Below, piece after piece: positions 1-9,401 of a stretch of 64,000 bases of DNA. This DNA comes from Enterococcus caccae ATCC BAA-1240 (GTDB lineage: Bacteria; Bacillota; Bacilli; Lactobacillales; Enterococcaceae), in contig NZ_KE136475.1 of the NCBI RefSeq assembly GCF_000407145.1, positions 186,001-250,000 on the forward strand, given 5' to 3'. Under the pieces are notes generated by a model that saw only the letters and a program-made list of their open reading frames with translations, was not told the DNA's origin and did no database searches. Every line of letters starts with the position of its first letter. The first letter of the stretch is position 1. A program made the position numbers and the translations under genes.

Positions 1-815
1 ACAACAACTGGTATACAAACACGATCGCCACATGGGTATTGCAATATACCTTAGAAAATTACGACAAGTATCAAGCAGAAACACCAGTTAAAATTTCAAA
101 AGAAGAGCAAGTACATTGGCAAGAAATCATTGAAAATATGTACTATCCATTTGATGAAGAGTTAGGCGTTTTTGTTCAGCATGATACCTTCTTAGATAAA
201 GATTTAATGCCGAGAACAGCATTAACCTCAGCGGATTTACCTTTGAATCAGCATTGGTCTTGGGATCGTATTTTACGCTCTTGCTTTATTAAACAAGCGG
301 ATGTATTACAAGGTATTTACTTCTTTGGCGAACGTTTTTCACGAGCGGAAAAAGAACGTAATTTCTTATTTTATGAGCCGATGACGGTTCATGAATCTTC
401 TTTATCACCAAGTGTTCACGCAGTTTTAGCGGCAGAATTAGGGATGGAAGAAAAGGCAGTAGAAATGTATCAACGGACAGCTCGTTTAGACTTAGATAAT
501 TACAACAATGATACCGAAGATGGGTTGCATATCACGTCAATGACAGGGAGTTGGCTTGCAATCGTGCAAGGATTTGCGCAAATGAAGACGGCTGACGAGC
601 AATTAAGTTTTGCCCCATTCTTACCAAGCACGTGGACAAGCTATGCCTTTCATGTGAACTATCGTGATCGTTTGCTTTATGTGACGGTGGATCAAGACAA
701 TGTTCGATTACAACTTGTTTCAGGAGCAGAACTACCACTTACTTTATATGGAAATAAGCTGGTTTTAGCAGATGAATTAGTAATCGAGATGGAAAAGGTG
801 AATCCTCATGTTTAA
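1..815 (+). CDS. mapA: Maltose phosphorylase (GH65), 3' part only
   Basis: The reading frame is open from the window edge (codons from base 3), so only about the last 270 residues are present. GH65 maltose phosphorylase splits maltose with phosphate into glucose and beta-glucose-1-phosphate in the cytoplasm. The visible part has the [11 protein letters not shown] stretch of the (alpha/alpha)6 barrel, KQADVLQG, the [18 protein letters not shown] helix and [15 protein letters not shown], all typical of GH65, then a small beta-rich C-terminal domain. The stop overlaps the start of the beta-phosphoglucomutase gene by 8 bases, so the two are translationally coupled and act in sequence. Kojibiose or trehalose phosphorylase cannot be excluded from this part, but the pgmB and MalR-like neighbours favour maltose. 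Confidence 0.9.
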   Translation, partial: NNWYTNTIATWVLQYTLENYDKYQAETPVKISKEEQVHWQEIIENMYYPFDEELGVFVQHDTFLDKDLMPRTALTSADLPLNQHWSWDRILRSCFIKQADVLQGIYFFGERFSRAEKERNFLFYEPMTVHESSLSPSVHAVLAAELGMEEKAVEMYQRTARLDLDNYNNDTEDGLHITSMTGSWLAIVQGFAQMKTADEQLSFAPFLPSTWTSYAFHVNYRDRLLYVTVDQDNVRLQLVSGAELPLTLYGNKLVLADELVIEMEKVNPHV

Positions 816-1482
816 AGGTGTTTTATTTGATTTAGATGGTGTTTTAACGGATACAGCAGAGTATCATTATCAAGCGTGGCAACGGTTAGGAAAAGAAATC
901 GGCATCACGATCGATCGTACGTTTAATGAAGAGTTGAAAGGGGTTAGTCGTGAAGACTCATTGACCTTATTACTCGCTCATGGCGGCAAAACAAATGACT
1001 TCACTTCAGCAGAATTTGCTGAACTAGCCAAGCGGAAAAATGAGTATTATGTAGAAATGATCCAACAAGTTAGCCCAAAAGATGTTTATCCAGGCATTCT
1101 GGATTTGTTAAAGAATTTAAAAAAACAAGGAATTAAAATTTCTTTAGCTTCTGCTAGTAAAAACGGTCCCTTTCTGTTAGAGAAAATGGCGTTGATGCCC
1201 TATTTTGATGGAATTGCTGACCCGAGCGCCGTTGCAAAAGGAAAACCAGACCCAGAGATTTTTCAATTAGCAGCTAAAAATGTTGGACTACAAGCAGCAG
1301 AATGTATCGGAATCGAAGATGCGAAAGCGGGGATTCAAGCCATTATTGCAAGCCATGCCTTACCGATCGGGGTAGGACGTTCAGAAGATCTGGGGGCAAA
1401 TATCGCGCTTGTTTCTTCCACGAAAGAATTAACGTTTGAATTCTTGTTATCTGTCTGGCAAACAGCAAAAGCAGATAGTTGA
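808..1482 (+). CDS. pgmB: Beta-phosphoglucomutase
   Basis: HAD-superfamily enzyme of 224 residues that converts beta-glucose-1-phosphate to glucose-6-phosphate, feeding the phosphorylase product into glycolysis. The N-terminal FDLDGVLTD carries the nucleophile Asp8 and acid/base Asp10. A helical cap (about residues 15-90), a Ser/Thr motif in SLASASKNG, the lysine of GKPDPEIF and the metal-binding GIEDAKAGI complete the four HAD motifs. The ATG lies inside the end of the upstream maltose phosphorylase gene. Length and motifs match the family, and no defect is seen. Confidence 0.93.
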   Translation: MFKGVLFDLDGVLTDTAEYHYQAWQRLGKEIGITIDRTFNEELKGVSREDSLTLLLAHGGKTNDFTSAEFAELAKRKNEYYVEMIQQVSPKDVYPGILDLLKNLKKQGIKISLASASKNGPFLLEKMALMPYFDGIADPSAVAKGKPDPEIFQLAAKNVGLQAAECIGIEDAKAGIQAIIASHALPIGVGRSEDLGANIALVSSTKELTFEFLLSVWQTAKADS

Positions 1483-1616
1483 TTTCACTGTTTATTTAAA
1501 CGACTATGCTTGAAAGAAAAAGACGATAGCAACAAAGCATCAATCTATGGTATTATTTTCTACGATGGAATGATTTATTAAAATTTGTACGATTAATCAT
1601 GAAAGGAGGAGAATAG

Positions 1617-2627
1617 ATGACAATTACTGTTAAAGATGTTGCTAAAAAAGCTGGTGTGGCTACTTCCACTGTTTCCAGAGTGATCAACGACCACTCAAGT
1701 ATTTCAGATGCTACGAAGAAAAAAGTCTATAAAGTAATGGAAGAAATGGGATATGTCCCCAACATTGCGGCTAGAAATTTAGGCAAACGTTCATCAGGAG
1801 CAGTCGGTGTGATTTTACCGCCGTTAGATTCTCGTGAGCGGATGGGAAATCCATTTTATTTGGAAATCATTGAGTCGATCAATGATGAAGCCCGTAAACA
1901 CAGTATGACAACGGCAATTGCCACGGCGCAATCTTTTGAGACGTTGTTAGAAAATGTTCAGCTGATGCATCGTCAAAAGCAAGTCGATGGATTCATCTTG
2001 CTTTACTCAGATAAAGAGGATCCAGTCATCGATTATTTATTCGAAAATCAAGTTCCCTTCTCATTGATCGGTCAGCCGTATACAAATGAAGATAAGGTCA
2101 TTTACGTGGACAATGATAATCAATTACTGGGCAAACATGCCACTGATTACCTAATCGAAAATGGGCATAGAAATATTCTGTTTATTACGAATACCACCCA
2201 TGAAAATGTTTATTATGAACGCTATTTTGGCTATCAAAAGGCGATGATGTTAGCGAATTTGCCAGTATTGCCTTCAGTGGATATGGAAAAGCCAGAAGAT
2301 TATGTAGCATTTGAGCAACTTTTGAAAGAGACGAAGGCTACAGCTGCTGTTGTCATCGATGATATCTTCGCGATGCGAATGATTCAATTAGCACAAATGT
2401 ATGGCTATCGTGTGCCAGATGATTTTTCGGTGATCAGTTTTAATAATTCGATTTACGCCACTCTCGTTCATCCTTATCTCACCAGTATCGATATTGATAT
2501 TGCAGAGCTTGGTCGAATGGGCATGCAAAAACTGATTGAGTCACTGCAGGAAAAAGAAGCGACAGGGGTTCGGATGGTGATTCCGCATAAGTTGATTAAG
2601 CGGGAGACGGTACTGTCTTTGAAATAA
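1617..2627 (+). CDS. malR: LacI-family regulator of the maltose operon (MalR-like)
   Basis: A 336-residue LacI/GalR repressor. Residues 3-50 form the DNA-binding domain (VKDVAKKAGVATSTVSRVIN plus the hinge helix ending NIAARNLG), followed by a two-lobed periplasmic-binding-like sugar domain. The start ATG has a good AGGAGG site 7 bases upstream. It lies 134 bases after pgmB on the same strand and is followed by a strong terminator, so it closes the maltose block. Control of the mapA-pgmB operon is inferred from position. Another alpha-glucoside effector is possible. Confidence 0.82.
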   Translation: MTITVKDVAKKAGVATSTVSRVINDHSSISDATKKKVYKVMEEMGYVPNIAARNLGKRSSGAVGVILPPLDSRERMGNPFYLEIIESINDEARKHSMTTAIATAQSFETLLENVQLMHRQKQVDGFILLYSDKEDPVIDYLFENQVPFSLIGQPYTNEDKVIYVDNDNQLLGKHATDYLIENGHRNILFITNTTHENVYYERYFGYQKAMMLANLPVLPSVDMEKPEDYVAFEQLLKETKATAAVVIDDIFAMRMIQLAQMYGYRVPDDFSVISFNNSIYATLVHPYLTSIDIDIAELGRMGMQKLIESLQEKEATGVRMVIPHKLIKRETVLSLK

Positions 2628-2637
2628 TAACGAATGA

Positions 2638-2685
2638 AATAGTTTTGAACATTCTACGGAAAGGATGTTCAAAACTATTTTTTTA
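2638..2685 (+). terminator. Rho-independent terminator after malR
   Basis: Perfect 15-base arms (2638-2652 and 2665-2679) with a 12-base loop, running into a T tract to 2684. It sits 10 bases after the malR stop. Confidence 0.9.
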
Positions 2686-2716
2686 GATTAGTTCATAAAA
2701 TGACTAGATCTTTAGG

Positions 2717-2745
2717 TTGACAAATAGAATATTCTGCTTTAATAT
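2717..2745 (+). promoter_or_regulatory. Sigma-A promoter of copA
   Basis: Consensus -35 TTGACA (2717-2722), 17-base spacer, then -10 TAATAT (2740-2745). The predicted start is near 2752, just before the palindrome at 2761. It is one of the best-matching promoters in the window. Confidence 0.85.
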
Positions 2746-2760
2746 GAAGGAGAAATGATT

Positions 2761-2778
2761 CGACTACAAATATAGTCG
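2761..2778. promoter_or_regulatory. Palindrome at the copA start site, cop-box-like
   Basis: CGACTA and TAGTCG arms surround CAAATA. The centre TACAAATATA differs by one base from the CopY operator consensus TACAnnTGTA. It lies about 9 bases after the predicted transcript start, a usual repressor position. CopY itself is not encoded in the window, so the binding protein is inferred. Confidence 0.5.
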
Positions 2779-2829
2779 ATGTGGATATAAACATAAAAAA
2801 TGATGCAAATAAAAAAGGAGATGGAAAAG

Positions 2830-5295
2830 ATGGAAGCAAAAACATTTGATATAGAAGGGATGACCTGTGCTTCATGTGCGCAAACGGTAGAAAGGGCAAC
2901 TGCCAAACTAACAGGTGTATCCAAAGCAACAGTTAACCTAGCAACTGAAAAGCTAAACGTTGAATATGATGAAAGCAAACTTTCAGAAAGTGACATCCAA
3001 AAAGCTGTAGCAGATGCAGGATACGAAGCATTAAGTAACGTCCAACAACGAACATTTGATATAGAAGGAATGACGTGTGCCTCATGTGCGCAAACAATTG
3101 AAAAAGCAACGGCTAAATTGAACGGTGTTACAAAAGCATCCGTCAACTTAGCAACAGAAAAAATGGTTGTTGATTTTGATCCGTCAGCAATAAACGTTTC
3201 TGATATTACCAAAGCTGTATCAGATGCTGGGTATGAAGCAATCGAGCAAGTGAATTCTACAGACACTGTAGACAAAGACCGTGAGAAAAAACAAAAACAT
3301 ATCAAAGACATGTGGCAACGTTTTTGGATGTCTGCAGTCTTCACTGTTCCATTATTATATGTAGCAATGGGGCATATGGTTGGCTTGCCATTGCCATCAT
3401 TTGTAGATCCAATGATGCATCCAGAAACATTTGCTATGGTTCAGTTGATCTTGACGATCCCTGTATTATATTTAGGCAGAAGTTTCTTCACAGTGGGGTT
3501 TAAAGCCTTATTTAAAGGACATCCCAATATGGATTCACTAGTTGCTCTAGGAACGAGTGCTGCTGTAGCATACAGTTTGTACGGAACAGCGATGATTTTT
3601 GCTGGCGATCCACAATTCACAATGGCATTGTACTATGAATCTGCTGGTGTGATTTTAACATTGATCACGTTAGGTAAATATTTTGAAGCTGTTTCAAAAG
3701 GAAAAACGTCAGAAGCAATCAAAAAATTAATGGGCTTAGCACCGAAAAATGCCCGTGTTTTCCGTAATGGTCAAGAAATGGAAATCCCAGTAGATAGTGT
3801 TCAATTAGAGGATACGATCATTGTTCGCCCTGGTGAAAAAATTCCAGTAGATGGTGTTGTGATCGAAGGCTCATCTGCAATCGATGAATCGATGCTGACA
3901 GGTGAAAGTATGCCAGTCGAGAAAAAAGTTGGGGATAATGTCATTGGTGCAAGTATCAATAAAAATGGTAGTTTCCGTTTTAAAGCAACAAAAGTTGGGA
4001 AAGATACAGCATTGTCTCAAATCATTAAATTAGTTGAAGATGCACAAGGATCAAAAGCACCAATCGCTAAAATGGCAGATAAAATCTCTGGTGTTTTTGT
4101 ACCAATCGTAATGGTGTTATCTGTTTTAGCAGGTTTAGCTTGGTATTTTTTAGGGCAAGAATCTTGGGTTTTCGCCTTAACGATCACAATTTCAGTACTA
4201 GTTATTGCATGTCCGTGTGCGCTAGGTTTAGCAACACCAACAGCAATAATGGTAGGAACTGGGAAAGGCGCTGAAAACGGCGTACTGATCAAAAGTGGTG
4301 ATGCATTAGAAACAACCCATAAGATCCAAACAATCGTTTTCGATAAAACAGGAACGATCACAGAAGGAAAACCAAAAGTTACAGACGTTGTAACGGCAAA
4401 TGGCATGGCACAAGATGAGTTACTCCGTTTAGCAGCATCTGCTGAAAAAGGCTCAGAACATCCTTTAGGAGAAGCAATCGTCAATGGTGCGGAAGAAAAA
4501 AATATTGCTTTTGCATCAACAGAAGCTTTTGAAGCAATTCCAGGTCTCGGAATCGAAGTAACAATCGAAGGTAGCCGTTTATTATTAGGGAATAAAAAAT
4601 TAATGGATGACCGTACTATTTCTCTAGGTGATTTAGGCGATACGTCTGATCAATTAGCAGAACAAGGAAAAACACCGATGTATATTGCAAAAGATGGCGT
4701 GATTGCAGGAATTATCGCCGTTGCTGATACAATCAAACCCAACAGTATTCCAGCAATCAAAAAATTACATCAAATGGGAATCGAAGTGGCGATGATCACA
4801 GGTGATAACAAACGAACAGCCCAAGCAATCGCTAAACAAGTTGGAATCGACCGCGTTTTAAGTGAGGTCTTACCAGAAGATAAAGCAAATGAAGTCATGA
4901 AATTACAAAAAGAAGGTAAGAAAGTGGCGATGGTTGGTGATGGTATCAACGATGCACCAGCGCTAGCACAAGCAGATATCGGGATTGCGATTGGATCTGG
5001 AACAGACGTCGCGATGGAATCTGCGGATATTGTGTTGATGCGTAGTGATTTGATGGATGTACCGACTGCAGTTGAGTTGAGTAAAGCAACGATCAAGAAT
5101 ATCAAAGAAAACCTATTCTGGGCATTTGCTTATAATACGCTAGGAATTCCAGTTGCAATGGGTGTCTTGTATCTATTTGGTGGACCGTTATTGAATCCAA
5201 TGATTGCAGGAGCTGCGATGAGTTTTAGTTCAGTTTCTGTATTGCTGAATGCCTTGCGATTAAAAGGGTTTAAGCCTTCAGCGTTGAAGAAGTAA
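2830..5295 (+). CDS. copA: Copper-exporting P1B-type ATPase
   Basis: An 821-residue copper(I) pump in the cytoplasmic membrane. Two N-terminal heavy-metal-associated domains each carry MTCASC (Cys13/Cys16 and Cys83/Cys86). The core has the membrane CPC motif (Cys461-Pro-Cys463), actuator TGES, the phosphorylated Asp505 in DKTGT, the P1B-specific His544-Pro545 and GDGINDAP (703-710). About eight membrane segments are predicted. The frame opens at 2800, but AAGGAG at 2815-2820 is 9 bases before ATG 2830, so the later start is preferred. No copY or copZ is adjacent, unlike the usual enterococcal cop operon. The gene has its own promoter and terminator and is monocistronic. Confidence 0.93.
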   Translation: MEAKTFDIEGMTCASCAQTVERATAKLTGVSKATVNLATEKLNVEYDESKLSESDIQKAVADAGYEALSNVQQRTFDIEGMTCASCAQTIEKATAKLNGVTKASVNLATEKMVVDFDPSAINVSDITKAVSDAGYEAIEQVNSTDTVDKDREKKQKHIKDMWQRFWMSAVFTVPLLYVAMGHMVGLPLPSFVDPMMHPETFAMVQLILTIPVLYLGRSFFTVGFKALFKGHPNMDSLVALGTSAAVAYSLYGTAMIFAGDPQFTMALYYESAGVILTLITLGKYFEAVSKGKTSEAIKKLMGLAPKNARVFRNGQEMEIPVDSVQLEDTIIVRPGEKIPVDGVVIEGSSAIDESMLTGESMPVEKKVGDNVIGASINKNGSFRFKATKVGKDTALSQIIKLVEDAQGSKAPIAKMADKISGVFVPIVMVLSVLAGLAWYFLGQESWVFALTITISVLVIACPCALGLATPTAIMVGTGKGAENGVLIKSGDALETTHKIQTIVFDKTGTITEGKPKVTDVVTANGMAQDELLRLAASAEKGSEHPLGEAIVNGAEEKNIAFASTEAFEAIPGLGIEVTIEGSRLLLGNKKLMDDRTISLGDLGDTSDQLAEQGKTPMYIAKDGVIAGIIAVADTIKPNSIPAIKKLHQMGIEVAMITGDNKRTAQAIAKQVGIDRVLSEVLPEDKANEVMKLQKEGKKVAMVGDGINDAPALAQADIGIAIGSGTDVAMESADIVLMRSDLMDVPTAVELSKATIKNIKENLFWAFAYNTLGIPVAMGVLYLFGGPLLNPMIAGAAMSFSSVSVLLNALRLKGFKPSALKK

Positions 5296-5302
5296 TTAGA
5301 TG

Positions 5303-5370
5303 AAAAAATCGACTACTTTCTTAGTAATCAGTAAAAAATACTGATTTTAAGGCTGTTAGTCGATTTTTTT
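5303..5370. terminator. Nested terminator between copA and the nitroreductase
   Basis: Outer arms (5303-5315 and 5357-5369) end in seven T on the plus strand and six A at the left edge, so the hairpin can stop both converging transcripts. An inner 7-base stem (ATCAGTA 5327-5333, TACTGAT 5339-5345) nests inside. The outer arms reuse the CGACTA/TAGTCG words of the palindrome before copA. Confidence 0.85.
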
Positions 5371-5403
5371 ATGATTTAAATCAAGAGATAGAAAGTATTT
5401 ATT

Positions 5404-6090
5404 TTATTCGATAACTGTCAAAATTTCATCCATTGATTGTCGTTTTTTCAGTGGTATTTCTTTTGTACGATAACCTAGTCCAAGCATATAAGAAACACCG
5501 AATTCATTTGTATCCAACAGTCCTTTTTTACTCAAGTAAGTTTCTACATCAGCTCGATTAAATCCTTCAATCGGACAACTATCAATTTCTAGTAAAGCGG
5601 CAGTTGTCATCATATTAGCTAAGGCTATATAGGTTTGCTTAGAAGCCCAATCAAACAATGAGCGTTCGCTGTTTAAATCAAAATCATTTACTTGAAATTG
5701 CTTGAACATTTGAGTTTGTGGAGCATCAGGTGAAAATGGTAGGCCGAATACATCTTCTACCATATGCTTAACATGTGAGCTTTCTGCAGTAACGTTTTTA
5801 CGTGCTAACGCTATGATAAAATGACTGGCCCCATTTAAGCTGTTGATTGCGCCCCAAGCAAATTCTTTCAATTCTTCTTTTATTTGAGAATTTTCAATGA
5901 GTAAAAAAGACCATGGCTCATAGCCAAATGAGCTTGGAGACAAACGAGCTGCCTCCAAAATGGTTTCCCAATCTTCTGTTGGAATTTTTTTTGTTGGATC
6001 AAAGGATTTTGTAGCATGGCGATGTTCAAAAGCAGTTAGAATTTTTTGTCGTTTTTCTTGTGAATTGTTAGTCAATTTATTTTTCTCCAT
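5404..6090 (-). CDS. Nitroreductase-family NAD(P)H oxidoreductase
   Basis: A 228-residue FMN-dependent nitroreductase-fold protein, likely cytoplasmic and dimeric. The N-terminal HRHATKSFDP supplies the phosphate-binding Arg/Lys pattern for FMN. SPSSFGYEPWSFLLI is the second flavin contact, and FGVSYMLGLGYRTKE is the usual C-terminal glycine-rich part. The likely role is two-electron reduction of quinones, nitro compounds or similar electrophiles; the substrate cannot be read from the sequence. It lies 89 bases downstream of an HxlR-type regulator on the same strand, a common redox-sensing pairing. No convincing ribosome site precedes the ATG, which is unusual here. Confidence 0.85.
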   Translation of the reverse strand: MEKNKLTNNSQEKRQKILTAFEHRHATKSFDPTKKIPTEDWETILEAARLSPSSFGYEPWSFLLIENSQIKEELKEFAWGAINSLNGASHFIIALARKNVTAESSHVKHMVEDVFGLPFSPDAPQTQMFKQFQVNDFDLNSERSLFDWASKQTYIALANMMTTAALLEIDSCPIEGFNRADVETYLSKKGLLDTNEFGVSYMLGLGYRTKEIPLKKRQSMDEILTVIE

Positions 6091-6179
6091 TTACTTGAAA
6101 GTTTATCGCGCTAAGCAATAAGTGACTTTAGTGTAAGGGACGGAAGCAGCGTTGTAAATCGGGGAATTTTTTTATACCA

Positions 6180-6539
6180 TCAATTGAATGATTCCTGTAT
6201 TTTTGACTGTTGTTTGTTAAATGAATTGCCCCAATGATACATTGACTCAATAACAGGAGCTAATGTTCGTCCATAATCAGTTACGGAATAACTCACAGCT
6301 ATCGGTTTTTCTCGTATTACTCTTCGTTTAATGAGTTCATCTGATTCTAACTCTTTTAATTGTAGGCTCAACATTCGTTTAGTGATACCTGGAACAAAGC
6401 GTTGTAGTTCACTGTAACGATAAGCACCTTCAAAAATCAAATGGTATAAGAGTACAGACTTCCATTTACCCGAAATTAGTTGTAAGGTTGATTCTACCGA
6501 GCAGCCATCTAAACAATTATGTATTTTTCGCTTTTTCAT
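6180..6539 (-). CDS. HxlR-family winged-helix regulator
   Basis: A 119-residue single-domain HxlR/MarR-like regulator. The N-terminus has two cysteines (CLDGCS, residues 9 and 13), then the winged helix: LISGKWKSVLLYHL, RYSELQRFVPGITKRMLSLQLKELE and the wing. Family members with N-terminal cysteines respond to electrophiles or oxidants. It is transcribed toward the nitroreductase, which it probably controls and may be co-transcribed with. The AAAGG ribosome site is about 9 bases before the ATG. Confidence 0.85.
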   Translation of the reverse strand: MKKRKIHNCLDGCSVESTLQLISGKWKSVLLYHLIFEGAYRYSELQRFVPGITKRMLSLQLKELESDELIKRRVIREKPIAVSYSVTDYGRTLAPVIESMYHWGNSFNKQQSKIQESFN

Positions 6540-6582
6540 TGCCTCGCGCCTTTCTTTTTACTTTCTTAATAGAGTAGGTCTT

Positions 6583-7590
6583 TTATAGCTGTATTTCATC
6601 ATTTTTTTTAAGCAAAACTGCAGAGAATTCTTTGTGCAACGACCATACATCTTGTCCCAGGTTACTCATAATCGTAATGGTTTGATTCGTTGATCGATCA
6701 TAGGAAGAAATAAATGAAATACCCGGATCTTGTCCTTGCATATAGGGAAAAGCACGCGCATTATTTTTAGCAATCCAAAAACCATAGCCGTAATAATCAG
6801 AAGCCTGCATTGTTTGCATTAATTCGACTGCTTGTTTTGTAATGATTTTTCCGCTAAACAATGTTTGCCAAAAATATTCGAGATCTTTTAACGTTGTAAA
6901 ACATCCGCCAGCACCAGTTCCTTTAGCATCGATACTATAGATATTCGTGTAATATTCTGATGTTTTTTCATCATAGATATAAGCGTTCGCTACATTTGCT
7001 GGTAATCTGTCTAAGGCAAAATAGCCAGTCGAACTCATACCAGCAGGATCGAAAATTATTTGTTTTAAATAGCGATCAAACTCTTGGCGTGTCAGTTCTT
7101 CGATGATCGTTGCTAAAATAACATAGCCAGTATTGTTGTATTGAAATTTTTTTCCAGGAATATCCACCATTTTTTTATCAATGAATAAAGGCAAAAGATC
7201 ACTGTTTTTACGTATTTTATAATTAGGAAAATCTATCCACAATTCAGCATAGTCATTGATGATTTCTTCATCATAATAATCACCTATCCCAGAAGTGTGA
7301 TTTAGTAATTGATGGATCGTGACACTAGGATCGATGTTGGGGAGTTTCTTTGAAAGAATTTGATTGATTGGTTGATCGATCCCAATCTTCTTTTCTTCAA
7401 TCAATTTCATGATTGCCACGGCAACAAAAGTTTTACTGCCGGATGCAGTGCCAAAAAGGGTATCTACATTGTTTTTTATTTTATTTGGTAAATCTCGATG
7501 ACCATAAGCTTCAAATAATAGTGATTCAGCATTAGATGTGACACTAATAAAACCACTGAAGTCTGTCGGGACAAGTTGTTTTAAGTCCAT
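6583..7590 (-). CDS. Serine hydrolase of the class C beta-lactamase fold
   Basis: A 335-residue protein with the beta-lactamase/transpeptidase-like fold. GSASGSK-type SxxK (in GTASGSKTFVAV) carries the nucleophile serine, and YNNTGY is the Tyr-x-Asn motif. The weak third motif (about QGQDPG) lacks a clear KTG, as in esterase-like members. No signal peptide or membrane segment is visible, so it may be cytoplasmic. AAAGGAG lies 8 bases before ATG 7590; an in-frame TTG at 7596 is less likely. It is a stand-alone gene. Substrate unknown: a carboxylesterase or peptidase is more likely than an antibiotic-hydrolysing enzyme. Confidence 0.8.
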   Translation of the reverse strand: MDLKQLVPTDFSGFISVTSNAESLLFEAYGHRDLPNKIKNNVDTLFGTASGSKTFVAVAIMKLIEEKKIGIDQPINQILSKKLPNIDPSVTIHQLLNHTSGIGDYYDEEIINDYAELWIDFPNYKIRKNSDLLPLFIDKKMVDIPGKKFQYNNTGYVILATIIEELTRQEFDRYLKQIIFDPAGMSSTGYFALDRLPANVANAYIYDEKTSEYYTNIYSIDAKGTGAGGCFTTLKDLEYFWQTLFSGKIITKQAVELMQTMQASDYYGYGFWIAKNNARAFPYMQGQDPGISFISSYDRSTNQTITIMSNLGQDVWSLHKEFSAVLLKKNDEIQL

Positions 7591-7695
7591 GAGCAAAGCT
7601 CCTTTTTTTAGAATATGTAGCTATCATAATAATCTTATCATTAATTGATGGACAGATGTTTTATTTTTTTACTTTCTAGAAAAATGTTTGTGGTA

Positions 7696-7725
7696 TTGAA
7701 ATTGTAATGAGGTCTGTGCTACCAT
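7696..7725 (+). promoter_or_regulatory. Putative promoter of the leader peptide-MFS unit
   Basis: TTGAAA (7696-7701), 18-base spacer, then TACCAT (7720-7725). It is a moderate match, placed about 45 bases before the small leader frame at 7776. Confidence 0.45.
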
Positions 7726-7775
7726 AAAAAAGATGTGAACTAAATTATAGTAAATAGAAAGGAAGTGATCAGCAG

Positions 7776-7844
7776 ATGAATACGTATAAATTAATATTGA
7801 TCATGCTCCCGCCGCTTCCCGGAGATAGATGTTTTTTTTCATAA
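7776..7844 (+). CDS. Putative 22-residue leader peptide upstream of the MFS exporter
   Basis: A small frame preceded by GAAAGGAAG and reading MNTYKLILIMLPPLPGDRCF plus FS. It ends 51 bases before the MFS start. The PPLPG run is a type of sequence on which ribosomes slow. A hairpin that could hide or expose the downstream ribosome site follows (7852-7877). This arrangement resembles translation-attenuation leaders of Gram-positive resistance genes. Translation of the frame is not proven. Confidence 0.45.
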   Translation: MNTYKLILIMLPPLPGDRCFFS

Positions 7845-7851
7845 ACTACTT

Positions 7852-7877
7852 GGTTTTGCAGATCAAGCTGTAAAACC
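7852..7877 (+). promoter_or_regulatory. Hairpin just before the MFS ribosome site
   Basis: Ten-base arms (7852-7861 GGTTTTGCAG and 7868-7877 CTGTAAAACC, one mismatch) with a 6-base loop. It ends 6 bases before the GGAGG site of the exporter gene, so it is well placed for attenuation control. Confidence 0.5.
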
Positions 7878-7895
7878 TTAAATGGAGGAATTACT

Positions 7896-9089
7896 TTGAA
7901 AAAAAGCATCGAAACTCGTGTACCATCTTTATTATTATTGATTGTTTTAGTTGGTTTTCCGCAAATTAGTGAAACCATTTTTACACCGTCGTTACCGGAT
8001 ATTGCGCATGATTTTCAAACATCCATGGCAACCGTTCAATTGACCTTGAGTATTTATTTTCTGGCTTTTGCGCTAGGTGTGTTTTTTTGGGGCTGGCTAT
8101 CTGATTTTATCGGTCGACGCAAAGCTATGTTATATGGATTGTTATTTTACGGGATGGGTAGTTTTCTTTGTTTCCGTTCTGGAACGATTGAAATACTATT
8201 ATTCGCCCGGTTTGTTCAAGCGTTTGGTGCAAGTACAGGATCAGTAGTCACTCAAACGATATTGCGTGAAAGTTATTCTGGTAATCAGCGTCATGCTTTA
8301 TTTGCACAAATTTCTGCAGCACTTGCGTTTACTCCAGCGATAGGGCCTTTGATTGGTGGAATCGTGGATCAATATTGGGGCTTTAGAGCTGTGTTTTTTG
8401 TCTTGGTTGTAATGAGTGTATTGGTTTTTTGTTACGCATTTTTATGCTTACCAGAAACATTTGAGGTCGATAAACGCGTACCAGTAAAAGTAATACCGAT
8501 CATCAAACGATTGTTAAAGAACCCTAAAGTGTTAACTTATGGTTTTTTGATAGGGGCGATCAATGGCGTATTGTTCAGCTATTATGCAGAAGCACCTTTT
8601 ATCTTTATTGAACAATTTCATTTATCAACTGCTACGTATGGTTTTTTAGGTATAGGTGTAGCAGGAGCCTCAATTCTAGGCTCGTTATTGTCTAAACGTT
8701 TATTATCGATTTATCAGCCTGAAAAAATCATTTTGATTGGCATAAAAACAATGTTATTTGGCGTACTTTTTCTACTTTTGACAAGTATGGCAACTGTTCT
8801 TCCGGAATTAGGACAGTTTTGGTTGATGCTGCTGGGCATTTTTATTCTGCTGACGGGAACTGGAACTGCGTTGCCTAATTGTTTAAGTCTAGCATTGACA
8901 GATTTTCAGGATGTGATCGGAACTGCAGGAGCGATCTTTAGTTTAGGGTATTATTTGCTTGTCAGTTTGTTTACGTTTGGTATGAGCAAACTTCATAATG
9001 GGTGTTTGGTGACGATGCCCTTGTATTTTCTAGTTATCGGAAGTGTGATGCTTCTTTTAACGCGGAAGATTTTGTTGCCGAAGAAATAA
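7896..9089 (+). CDS. MFS multidrug exporter, Bcr/CflA type
   Basis: A 397-residue major facilitator protein with about twelve membrane helices. The signature WGWLSDFIGRRKAM between helices 2 and 3 (residues about 63-76) and the RFVQAFGASTGSVV motif of drug/proton antiporters place it in the DHA1 Bcr/CflA group. It probably exports drugs or metabolites with proton antiport. The start is TTG with GGAGG 7 bases upstream; no better start exists. A putative leader peptide and hairpin lie directly upstream, suggesting inducible translation. The exported substrate cannot be told from the sequence. Confidence 0.85.
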   Translation: MKKSIETRVPSLLLLIVLVGFPQISETIFTPSLPDIAHDFQTSMATVQLTLSIYFLAFALGVFFWGWLSDFIGRRKAMLYGLLFYGMGSFLCFRSGTIEILLFARFVQAFGASTGSVVTQTILRESYSGNQRHALFAQISAALAFTPAIGPLIGGIVDQYWGFRAVFFVLVVMSVLVFCYAFLCLPETFEVDKRVPVKVIPIIKRLLKNPKVLTYGFLIGAINGVLFSYYAEAPFIFIEQFHLSTATYGFLGIGVAGASILGSLLSKRLLSIYQPEKIILIGIKTMLFGVLFLLLTSMATVLPELGQFWLMLLGIFILLTGTGTALPNCLSLALTDFQDVIGTAGAIFSLGYYLLVSLFTFGMSKLHNGCLVTMPLYFLVIGSVMLLLTRKILLPKK

Positions 9090-9107
9090 GGATAAACAGG
9101 TTGAAAA

Positions 9108-9150
9108 AAGGTGTGAGACAAAAGTGCTAGTCACTTTTGTCTCACACCTT
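9108..9150 (+). terminator. Terminator after the MFS gene, joined to a dispersed repeat
   Basis: Perfect 19-base arms (9108-9126, 9132-9150) with a 5-base loop. The downstream T run is poor. The hairpin directly adjoins the dispersed repeat starting at 9151. Confidence 0.75.
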
Positions 9151-9320
9151 AAATTTGAATAAACGGTGGGAGCAAAAACAATCTCGACAGAAATAAGCTG
9201 ACATTACTGTGACACACGACGAGGTACGAGTTGATGTAAAACCGTCCCGACCTGGACACAAAATGATGAAGCACAAATTCGTGAATTCCGGCTTATTTAT
9301 CGAGGCTAAAGGTTCCAGTT
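9151..9320. repeat. Dispersed intergenic repeat, copy A
   Basis: Fills most of the 312-base gap between the MFS and AEC genes. The first 87 bases (AATAAACGGTGGGAGCA, then AAATAAGCTGACATTACTGT, then GAGTTGATG) match the reverse complement of 14176-14262 at roughly four bases in five. The right end (about 9288-9308) has CCGGCTTATTT, a partly inverted copy of the AAATAAGC word. No reading frame is present. Confidence 0.65.
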
Positions 9321-9401
9321 CCAGTCGCTTTTGAAGTGGGTGGTTTCTTTTTTGCTATAATGGATGTAGTGTTGCAAGTAGATGAGTGAGGAGCGAGTTG
9401 G

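Noticed and set aside
2739-3344. 201-codon minus-strand frame over the copA start
   Set aside because: It is a mirror of the repeated HMA coding DNA, has no ribosome site and covers the copA promoter.
4017-5105. Two long minus-strand frames inside copA (155 and 111 codons)
   Set aside because: Antisense shadows of a strongly conserved ATPase, with no start signals.
7769-7978. 69-codon minus-strand frame before the MFS gene
   Set aside because: It overlaps the MFS start, lacks a ribosome site, and lies antisense to the leader/hairpin region.
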